From Megaleporinus macrocephalus (taxonomy: Eukaryota > Chordata > Actinopteri > Characiformes > Anostomidae): DNA of 64,000 nt. The translations under genes and the position numbers were made by a program. Shown one piece after another: positions 55,351-64,000 of this stretch; within the stretch, counting starts at the first letter, position 1, and the number at the start of each line of letters is the position of its first letter. The notes under the pieces are model-generated. The model did no database searches, had not been told where the DNA came from, and saw nothing but the letters and a program-made list of their open reading frames with translations. The stretch covers positions 4,731,364-4,795,363 of the forward strand of contig CM038705.1 of assembly GCA_021613375.1 (NCBI GenBank). Direction: 5' to 3'.

Positions 55351-55470
55351 AGCACATCTGGTTCTGAGGTTTATGGATAGGGGCCTGCATTAGGGGGTAG
55401 TGGGGGTCCCCCAGGAGAACATCTGTGATGGCTCCAAAACACCTGATCATCATGAACTTGAGCAGCCGCC

Positions 55471-55476
55471 AATAAA
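55471..55476 (+). terminator. Polyadenylation signal of the lectin gene
   Basis: AATAAA 120 bases after the stop codon, the first such hexamer downstream; a short 3' UTR is implied. Confidence 0.6.
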
Positions 55477-55569
55477 TTGATCAGACGTGGCTTTTTGGTT
55501 AAGTAGATGTGTCTCTGCAGTGTGTCTTGTGTCTGTGTTTCATGTTCCTGGTGATAAATAACCACTAAC

Positions 55570-56410
55570 CTCCATCAGATCTGCTCCTTCAGCTTCTCTC
55601 TCTCATTCTTCTCCATCACTAACCTCCATCAGATCTGCTCCTTCAGCTTCTCTCTCTCATTCTTCTCCATCACTAACCTCCATCAGATCTGCTCTTTCAG
55701 TCCTGTCAGTCTCTAATAGCTTCTCTCTCTCGTTCTTCTCCATCACTAACCTCCATTAGATCCGCTCCTTCAGCTTCTCTCACTCTCTCGTTCTTCTCCA
55801 TCAATAACCTCCATCATATCTCCTTCTCCAGTCCTGGCAGTCTCTAACAGCTTCTCCCGTTCTTCTCCATCACTAACCTTCATCAGATCTGCTCCTTCAG
55901 CTTCTTTCTCTCTCATTCTTCTTTATCACTAACCTCCATCAGACCTGCTTCTTCAGTTTCTTTCTCTCTCATTCTTCTCCATCACTAACCTCCATCAGAC
56001 CTGCTTCTTCAGTTTCTTTCTCTCCCGTTCTTCTCCATCACTAACCTTCATCAGATCTGCTCCTTCAGCTTCTTTCTCTCTCATTCTTCTCCATCGCTAA
56101 CCTTCATCAGATCTCCTTCTTCAGTCCTGTCAGTCTCTGTTAGCTTCTCTCGTTCTTCTACATCACTAACCTCCATCAGATCTGCTCCTTCAGTCCTGCC
56201 AGTCTCTAACAGCTTCTCTCGTTCTTCTTTATCACTAACCTCCATCAGATCTGCTCCTTCTCCATCACTAACCTCCATCAGATCTGCTTCTTCATCTTCT
56301 CTATCTCTCATTCTTCTCAATCACTAACCTCCATCAGATCTGCTCCTTCAGCTTATCTCTCTCTTTCTACTCCATCACTAACCTCCATTAGATCTGCTCC
56401 TTCAAATATA
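55570..56410. repeat. ~54-bp tandem repeat downstream of the lectin gene
   Basis: Units contain CCATCACTAACCTCCATCAG, ATCTGCTCCTTCAGCTTCTC and TCTCTCATTCTTCT, about 14 partly truncated copies, strongly pyrimidine-rich on the plus strand. Confidence 0.93.
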
Positions 56411-57050
56411 TATATGAAGAAAGAATGAGAATAATGTTGCTGATAAAAATGAAAGGAAAGTCCACCAATCTTTTAAATTTTAAATTTAAATGTTAACTCA
56501 CTTTGGTGTAAAATGCTCCATTCCAGAGAACCTCACAGTGGTGGTGCTAGGAACCAAGTGTCTTAAAATGTTTTTAAAAAACATTTGGTGGACTTGCCCT
56601 TTAAGCCCATTCTAACTAAACTGCATGGTCAGTGCATATGGCCATTCTCAGAGAAACCTGATTGCCCTTAGACAATGCGGGGGCTCAAGGGGGACATATG
56701 GGCATGTAAATTAGCCGCCCCCAACAGGCCGTCAATCTGACCACCGCGATTTGCATGTTGACATTGTCCCCCCCCAAGCGCGCTCTTCCAGGCTGACCCC
56801 CCCTTGACCTCCTCGAACCCGTTCTCTACTCGCCTGACCTCACCTTCACTCCAGACTGAATGAGAGTGAGCGGCCTCTTGAAAACTGAAGGATTCCCAGC
56901 AATACATCACTTTTATATCGTATTGTTATTAAATAGGGAGGGGCGTGGCTAGGCAACGGTGTAGAACCCCCGTGGAACTTAGAACGTCTTAGAACAAACA
57001 GCATCTATGAGCCAAGAAGCTACCGAGCTGAACTTGACTATTTAAAATTT
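56411..57050. other. No gene seen
   Basis: Contains a family A-like stretch (TCACAGTGGTGGTGCTAGGA, 56470-56605) and a C-run (56768). Otherwise unrecognised. Confidence 0.45.
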
Positions 57051-57054
57051 TAAT

Positions 57055-57128
57055 GTTTCATTCCACCTTAAATGGTGCAGCAATTGAGCACTATTTAAGG
57101 TGGAATGGGTTTGTGAAAGATAAATATT

Positions 57129-57163
<35 letters not shown>

Positions 57164-57330
57164 ATTATACAAGAAGCTAAGTTGAGACTGCAATACCATT
57201 TAAGGTGGAATGAAACCAGAAGCCAGTTCCGGCAGTTGCAGTTATTGAAACTGCTCCATTACTTAAGGTGGACTGGAATAATCCTAAAAGTTTTCCCCCT
57301 GCTTCTTAAGGTACAATGCACATGGCTGGA
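57055..57330. repeat. CACCTTAAATGG palindromic repeat with (ATT)n
   Basis: Direct and inverted copies of CCACCTTAAATGG / CATTTAAGGTGGAATG around an ATT tract at 57129-57165. Confidence 0.75.
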
Positions 57331-57527
57331 TTACTGACTAGGCCAGTGTGGCCAGCGGCCAAGGGCCCTTGAGGTCAGGGGGCCCTGGGAGGGCCCTGGC
57401 CCAAAACATTTTGCGATGCCTATCAACATATATGATACAATATATTTTTATTTCCGAGGGCCCTCCATTTTAAGGATCCTTTGACTTTTAGGGACTTTGA
57501 CCCCAGGGCCACTTGGGGGCCGTAGCC

Positions 57528-57815
57528 ATGCTTTTGGGGCCCCTAGCCATGCTTTTGGGGTCCCTATCCATGCTTTTGGGGGCATTGGCCATGCTTTTGG
57601 TTGCCCTGGCCATGCTTTTGGGGGCCGTAGCCATGCTTTTGGGGGCCCTGGCCATGCTTTTGGTTGCCCTGGCCATGCTTTTGGGGGCCTAGCCATGCTT
57701 TTGGGGGCCTTGGCCATGCTTTTGGTTGCCCTGGCCATGCTTTTGGGGGCCTAGCCATGCTTTTAGGAGCCCTGGCCATGCTTTTGGTTGCCCTAGCCAT
57801 GCTTTTGGGCCCCTT
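57528..57815. repeat. 21-bp tandem repeat (CCATGCTTTTGGGGGCC)
   Basis: About 14 units starting GCCATGCTTTTGG with variable GGGCCCTG/TTGCCCTG ends, 20-21 bases each, inside GGGCCC-rich sequence (57370-58000). Unrelated to the lectin 21-bp unit. Confidence 0.95.
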
Positions 57816-58024
57816 ATGAAAATGGACAAGGCGTTGTGGCACTGTTCTGACTTTGACTTCTGGCTATTAGGGGTTCTAAGAAAGAGGGGGCATAATTTTA
57901 GAGGGCCCTGGTGATGAAAGCCCCTATCAGGGGGCCCTAGAGAAGAGCTGGGCATACCATTAGAGGACCCTTGATCACGAGGGTCGCGGGTTGGAGGGGC
58001 CTAGACTATCCTTAATCCTTCCTT

Positions 58025-58028
58025 GACA

Positions 58029-58062
<34 letters not shown>

Positions 58063-58208
58063 CAAATAAAGAGACAAGTTGAGACTCTGAAATTAATTAA
58101 ACTTCAATATCACTTAAGGTGGAATGGAACAAGAAGCCACTTGTGAATTCTGAAATAAATGAAACTGCTGCACCATTTAAGGTGGAATGTAAAGTTCCAA
58201 ACAATCAA

Positions 58209-58246
<38 letters not shown>

Positions 58247-59025
58247 TTACAAACTAGAAGCTGAGTTGAGACAAAAATGAATGAATCATTTATTATAGAA
58301 TGATACAAGAAGCCAATTTCAGCCTATAAAATAAATTAAACTGATGTATTATTTAAGGTGGAACTGAAAAAATCACTTAAAATGTGGATTATTGTTGTTA
58401 GTAGTAGTAATAGTAGTAGATGTCAATATGTTATTATTATTATTATCATCATTATTATTATTATTATTAGTAGTAGTAGTAGTAGACATGGATATGTTAT
58501 TGTTAATAGTAGTAATAATAATAGTAGATGTGGAGGTTTTATTATTATTATTATTATTTTTAGTAGTAGCAGCAGCAATAGAAATACATATGGATGTGTT
58601 GTTATTAGTAGTAGTAGTAAAAGTGGATGTGTTATTAATAATAGTGGTATTAAACGTGGATGTGTTATTAGTAGTAGTAGTAGTAGTAGTAGTAAGAGTA
58701 GTATGTGTATATATGCTATTATTATTATACTTAGTAGTAGAAGTAGTAATAGTGGTAGATGTAGATGCGTTATGATTATTATTACTGTAATTATTATTAT
58801 TATTAGTAGTAGTAATATTTGATGCAGTAAGAGTTGTAGATTTGGTTATGGACATTAATGTATTGTTATTATTATTATTATTATTATTATACAAATAAAG
58901 AGACAAGTTGGGACTCAAACTTCAATATCACTTAAGGTGGAATGGAATAAGAAGCCACTTGTGAAATTTGAAATAAATGAAACTGCTGCACCATTTAGGG
59001 TGGAATGTAAAATGTCAAACAATCA

Positions 59026-59057
<32 letters not shown>

Positions 59058-59261
59058 GATAAGTTGAGACTCAAATGAATGAAACCGCCACATAATCTAT
59101 GATAGAATGACACAAGAAGCCAATTTCAGCCTATAAAATAAATGAAACTGATGTTTTATTTAAGTTGGAACAGAAAAAAATAACTTAAAATGTTTCAGCA
59201 ATTTAATTTCCCCCTGCTTCTCAATATAGAGTGTCATTTGTCAAATATATACAGTTTAATA

Positions 59262-59322
<61 letters not shown>

Positions 59323-59330
59323 TCCATTTT
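58025..59330. repeat. ATT/AGT trinucleotide microsatellites with CTTAAGGTGG repeats
   Basis: ATT tracts at 58029-58060, 58211-58245, 58860-58890, 59028-59060 and 59263-59323. A 450-base mixed TTA/TAG/TAA stretch lies at 58390-58830. Between them, AAACTGCTGCACCATTTAAG-type units repeat at 58080-58200, 58260-58370, 58920-59020 and 59060-59190. Confidence 0.9.
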
Positions 59331-60024
59331 TCAATGAAGAAGCCAAGGTCTCTGAAATGAATGAAACTGCCACATCGTTTATGATAGAATAACACAAGAA
59401 GCCAATTTCAGCCTATTAAATAAGTCTATCTGCTGTGATGTTTAAGGTGGGATGGAAAATTCATATAAGAAGCAATGTAGAACCTGAAGTTGGTGCCCCT
59501 CCTCATCTCAAAATAAAACAGTAACGCTCAGAACCTGGGACACTTCATGTTGTCCATTCACAAAGAACACAGTTCATACAATTACTATATACTATCATAT
59601 CTGTATAGCATCTGTAGATGATCAGGGTATCGAAGCTTAGTCTGGCTACCGAGGCCGCACAGCGGTCTATCTGTGGATTAAGGAGATTACGGATCGTTTT
59701 CCAGAGCAGATCAGATCTGAGAGTGTCTTGTTCAAGACCACCCACCATCCACAATGGAGGGGATCTCATGAAACAAGCCTCAGCCCTCCACTTAGAGGGT
59801 GAGTATGTGATGAGTGTGAGGTGGCATTCATACTGGAGTTTACTGTTAACAATATAACACATATATCACAGCTTAGCTTCTCAGCACACCGCTCACTCCT
59901 CCAGCCTACACACGGGGGTCTGTCTCAGAACCTACTGAGCGCCACACTCTGCCACCCCTCACACATAGACTGTCCCAATACTTACTGTCCCATACTGTCC
60001 CATCAACACCGAATATGAGCGGTA
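59331..60024. other. No recognised gene
   Basis: Mostly single-copy sequence. An open frame at 59545-59862 (minus) has no domain I recognise and no splice context. Confidence 0.45.
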
Positions 60025-60900
60025 GGGCACGCAGGTTCTAGATAACTGTGAACGAATGGTAATGTAAGCTGGTTCTAGATAACTATGTGTGAATGAGTGG
60101 TAATGTAAGCAGGTTCTAGATAACTATGTGTAAATATGAGTGGTAGTGTAAGCAGGTTCCAGAAAACTGAGTGTAAATATGAGTGGTAGTGTAAGCAGGT
60201 TCCAGAAAACTGAGTGTAAATATGAGTGGTAGTGTAAGCAGGTTCCAGAAAACTGAGTGTAAATATGTGTGGTAGTGTAAGCAGGTTCTAGGTAACTGCA
60301 TATGAGTGATCGTGTAAGCAGGTTCTAAATAACCAGATATGAGCAGTAGTGCGAGCAGGTTCTAGATAACTGTGTGTAAATATGAGTGGTAGCATAAGCA
60401 GGTTCTAGAAAACTGAGTGTAAATATGTGTGGTAGTGTAAGCTGGTTCTAAATAACTAAGTGTAAGTAAGAGTGGTTGTGTAAGCAGGTTCTAGAAAACT
60501 GAATGTGAATGAGTGGTAATGTAAGCAGGATCTCAGTAACTGCAAATGAGTGATCGTGTTAGCAGGTTCTAGATAACCAAATATGAGCGGTAGTGCGAGC
60601 AGGTTCTAAATAACTGAGTGTAAGTATGAGTGATAGTGTAAAGCAGGTTCTAGATAACCAAATATGAGCAGTAACTATGTGTAAATACGAGTGGTAGTGT
60701 ACACAGGTTCTAGATAGCTGGTTGTGAATGAGTGAGTGGTAGTGTAAGCAGGTTCTAAATAACTGAGTGTAAATATGAGTGGTAGTGTTAGCCGCTTCTA
60801 GATTCTAGAAGGATGTACAGTGTAAATATGAGTGGTAGTGTAAGCAGATTCTAGAAAACTGAGTGTGAACAAGTGTTAGAGTAAGCAGGTTCTAGATAAG
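60025..60900. repeat. ~43-bp tandem repeat
   Basis: Units carry GCAGGTTCTAGATAACTG, TGTAAATATGAGTGGTAGTG; about 19 degenerate copies. Confidence 0.93.
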
Positions 60901-61084
60901 AGTGTCAAAACCTCATCCAAAGGAAAAAAACATCAACATCAATAAAACTCACAAGAGGAGAACCCATGGAGCTAAAACATATTCTACTGTAAGATAATGA
61001 CACCAAACACACTGTTAAGAACACTGAGACGTACTTACTAAGCAATTAATCTGTTCTCAGGAGAATGGACTGACCACCCCAGAA

Positions 61085-61680
61085 CTGTACAGTTTACCTG
61101 TACACAGGTAGGTGAAGGCAGTGTTACAGTTTACCTGTACACAGGTAGGTGAAGGCAGTGTTACAGTTTACCTGTACACAGGTAGGTGAAGGTAGTGTTA
61201 CAGTTTATCTGTACACAGGTAGGTGAAGGTAGTGTTACAGTTTACCTGTACACAGGTAGGTGAAGGTAGTGTTACAGTTTATCTGTACACAGGTAGGTGA
61301 AGGTAGTGTTGCAGTTTACCTGTACACAGGTAGGTGAAGGTAGTGTTACAGTTTATCTGTACATAGGTAGGTGAAGGTAGTGTTACAGTTTACCTGTACA
61401 CAGGTAGGTGAAGGCAGTGTTACAGTTTACCTGTACACAGGTAGGTGAAGGTAGTGTTGCAGTTTACCTGTACACAGGTAGGTGAAGGTAGTGTTACAGT
61501 TTACCTGTACACAGGTAGGTGAAGGCAGTGTTACAGTCTATCTGTACACAGGTAGGTGAAGCTAGTGTTACAGTTTACCTGTACACAGGTAGGTGAAGGT
61601 AGTGTTACAGTTTACCTGTACACAGGTTGGTGGAGGTAGTGTTACAGTTTACCTGTTCACAGGTAGGTGAAGGCAGTATT
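61085..61680. repeat. 37-bp tandem repeat, about 16 copies
   Basis: Unit TTTACCTGTACACAGGTAGG plus TGAAGGTAGTGTTACAG. Each unit holds the near-palindrome TACCTGTACACAGGTA. Copies are highly uniform. Confidence 0.96.
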
Positions 61681-61924
61681 ATTGGTATAGTGTAAGGTGG
61701 TTACTCAGGCGGGTAATTGAATCCCAGTCCAGTGTAACCCGCTACTCTATACCAACCAATTACATTAGGCTTCATAGATTTTCTATACAATTACATTCCT
61801 TTTGTATACATACAGTAAACCATTCAATTCAATTCAACATTTTACACCCATTATTGTCTGTTTATGTCCATTTTTATTTTTCGACATTATTTAAACACTA
61901 CAGCTGCCGTTTACATTGTGTGAA

Positions 61925-62055
61925 CATTTCAAGATGAATGGACCAATAGAAATGCTCAAAAATAGCTTGGAAGTAATTCTGGTTCCATTGACTTCCATTA
62001 AAAGTGAAGAAGGTTTTTGGTCTCTCCTGTAAAGTTACTATTTTGGAGATACACT
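61925..62055. repeat. Repeat family B copy
   Basis: ATGGACCAATAGAAATGC, TCTGGTTCCATTGACTTCC and TTTTTGGTCTCTCCTGTAAA match the 30318-30925 cluster. Confidence 0.75.
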
Positions 62056-62690
62056 AAACTCTCCACGTAGACCCGAACCCCGCTTCAAAGTGTGCAGCAG
62101 TAATTCAACAAGAGCGTAGAACTCGAGCGCTGGGTGTCTAAACCTTGTTTGATTGATTACATTGATTTTCCTCGCTGGCGATCGGCTCAGATCAATGCGC
62201 CGCTCCCTCTTGCCGGACATATGCGCGGCTGGGCCGGCTTAGCCGGGATAAATCACGCCGCTTCCTTAGAGGGCGTATATTGCGGCTGACCATGGGGTTG
62301 CCATGGCCACCTCCACACAAAAGGGTGTGGCGTGGGAAAGGCTCCTCGGGGTCAGGAGTGAGGGTGAGGGGGTCAAAGGTGACCGGCAGCTGGACAGGAG
62401 GAGAGGCTGAGAAAGGGGCGGAGTCCGGCTCCTCAGGCAGGACATTAACATTGAACCGTGCGGGACAAAAGGGCAGCGAGGAGGCGAAAGCGCAGGCTGA
62501 CCGCCGCCTCCAGCTCACTAACTCCGCTCTGTTGGCGTCTAATGGTCCGTGCAGAAGGACACGGCTATTCACGCTGACCACAAAAAAACTTGTGGCCTTT
62601 CAGAATATTTTTATTGGCCAACAGGATGAGCAGTCAGTCCTAGTGCAGTGTGAATAAATAAACACAATGTTTATAAAATAAACTAGAAAC
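62056..62690. other. Unique GC-rich segment, no firm gene
   Basis: The GC-richest part of the 3' half. Open frames exist on both strands (62192-62581 minus; 62280-62657 plus), but neither shows a known domain, signal peptide or splice context. It contains GGGTCAAAGGTGA (62370-62382), a DR1-like nuclear receptor site. Confidence 0.35.
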
Positions 62691-64000
62691 TCAACAGATT
62701 GATGTTGAACATTGCTGTGAGGATTTGATTGAGTGTTAGTGAGGTCAGGTACTGATGCTGAACATTGCTGTGAGGATTTGATTGAGCGTTAATGAGGTCG
62801 GGTACTGATATTAAACGTTGCTCTGGGACTTTGATTGAGTGTTAGTGGGAATAGTTACTGATGTTGGAACATAGCTGTGAGGATTTGATTGAGTGTTAGT
62901 GGGATCAGTTACTGATGTTGGAACATTGCTGTGAAGATCTGATTGATTGTTAGTGAGGTCAGGTACTGATGTTGGAACATTGCTGTGAGGATTTGATTGA
63001 GTGTTAGTGGGATCAGTTACTGATGTTGGAACATTGCTGTGAGGATTTGATTGAGTATTAGTGGGGTCAGGTACTGATGTTGAACATTGCTGTGAGGATT
63101 TGATTGAGCGTTAATGAGGTTGGGTACTGATATTATACATTGCTCTGGGACTTTGACTGAGTGTTAGTGGGAATAGTTACTGATGTTGGAACATAGCTGT
63201 GAGGATTGGGTTGAGTGTTAGTGGGAATAGTTACTGATGTTGGAACATAGCTGTGAGGATTTGGTTGAGTGTTAGTGGGAATAGTTACTGATGTTGGAAC
63301 ATTGCTGTGAGGATTTGACTGAGTATTAGTGAGGTCAGGTACTGATGTTGGAACACAGCTGTGAGGATTTGATTGAGTGTTAGTGGGATCAGTTACTGGT
63401 GTTGGAACATAGCTGTGAGGATTTGATTGAGTGTTAGTGGGATCAGTTACTGACGTTGGAACATTGCTGTGAGGATTTGATTGAGTATTAATGAGGTCAG
63501 GTACTGATGTTGGAACATTGCTGTGAGGATTTGATTGAGTATTAGTGAGGTCAGGTACTGATGTTAGAACATTGCTGTGAGAATTTGATTGAGCGTTAAT
63601 GAGGTCGGGTACTGATATTAAACATTGCTCTGGGACTTTGATTGAGTGTTAGTGGGAATAGTTACTGATGTTGGAACATAGCTGTGAGGATTTGATTGAG
63701 TGTTAGTGGGAATAGTTACTGATGTTGGAACATTGCTGTGAGGATTTGATTGAGAGTTAATGAGGTCGGGTACTGATATTAAACATTGCTCTGGGACTTT
63801 GATTGAGTGTTAGTGGGAATAGTTACTGATGTTGGAACATTGCTGTGAGGATTTGATTGAGAGTTAATGAGATCGGGAACTTATATTAAACATTGCTGTG
63901 GGACTTTGATTGAGTGTTAGTGGGAATAGTTACTGATGTTGGAACATAGCTGTGAGGATCTGATTGACTATTAGTGAGGTCAGGTACTGATGTTGGAACA
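62690..64000. repeat. 54-bp tandem repeat running off the window
   Basis: Units TACTGATGTTGGAACATTGC, TGTGAGGATTTGATTGAGTG, TTAGTGGGATCAGT repeat every 54 bases (about 24 copies), with a second variant (ATATTAAACATTGCTCTGGG) interspersed in a regular way. The end is not reached. Confidence 0.96.

Noticed and set aside
56081..56320. 79-codon acidic repeat protein on the minus strand
   Set aside because: Translation of the 54-bp pyrimidine-rich tandem repeat; the periodicity is that of the DNA repeat.
57448..57955. Overlapping frames with KAWPGPP/KHGQGPQ/KSMARAP repeats
   Set aside because: Three frames of the same 21-bp tandem repeat, so not coding.
59545..59862. 105-codon minus-strand frame
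   Set aside because: No recognisable domain and no splice context; left as unassigned single-copy sequence.
62192..62657. Open frames of 129 and 125 codons on opposite strands
   Set aside because: They overlap in a GC-rich segment where long frames occur by chance; no domain, start context or splice evidence.

Overview
This is a vertebrate, almost certainly teleost fish, nuclear genome segment. It holds intron-rich genes with GT-AG splice sites, hAT-type and Tc1/mariner-type transposon remnants, a tRNA-derived SINE-like fragment, long (TA)n tracts and an exceptional load of minisatellites. The repeat families resemble those I associate with characiform/otophysan fishes, but that finer placement is only an impression.

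Two protein-coding genes can be reconstructed exon by exon. (1) Minus strand, 27663 down to 6525: a retinoid X receptor of the beta type (rxrb; the rxrba or rxrbb paralogue cannot be decided here). Ten exons join in frame to a 423-residue receptor. They include a 42-nt micro-exon that inserts 14 residues in the ligand-binding domain, a near-copy of the end of the exon before it. A further candidate cassette exon (18809-18856) would insert 16 or 7 residues in frame just after the DNA-binding domain. A CpG-rich 5' region lies at about 28150-28950, and the 3' UTR probably occupies part of 1-6524. (2) Plus strand, 35406 to 55350: a secreted C-type-lectin-domain protein with signal peptide, CTLD1, CTLD2, a Ser/Thr-rich mucin-like stalk and CTLD3. 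The stalk is encoded by nine tandem copies of one 96-nt phase-1 exon, of which eight look functional and one has lost its splice donor. The joined frame is open for 622 residues with eight stalk repeats.

Layout: 1-6524, rxrb 3' flank or UTR with dispersed repeats; 6525-27712, rxrb exons and introns carrying 66-bp and 33-bp tandem arrays and at least four hAT-like insertions with 8-bp target duplications; 28150-28950, rxrb 5' region; 28965-35100, intergenic repeats (a 1.1-kb element with long terminal inverted repeats, a large foldback element, AT-rich tandem arrays); 35138-55476, the lectin gene, whose stalk introns are largely a 21-bp minisatellite; 55570-64000, no recognisable gene, mostly tandem repeats (54, 21, 43, 37 and 54 bp units plus ATT microsatellites).

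The most unusual biology is the lectin locus, where a symmetric mucin exon and its minisatellite-filled intron have been amplified together, so stalk length may vary between alleles. Next is the rxrb gene, with two in-frame optional segments and one intron made almost entirely of a 33-bp repeat that abuts a splice donor. The two genes are neighbours in opposite (divergent) orientation; nothing in the sequence shows that they act together.
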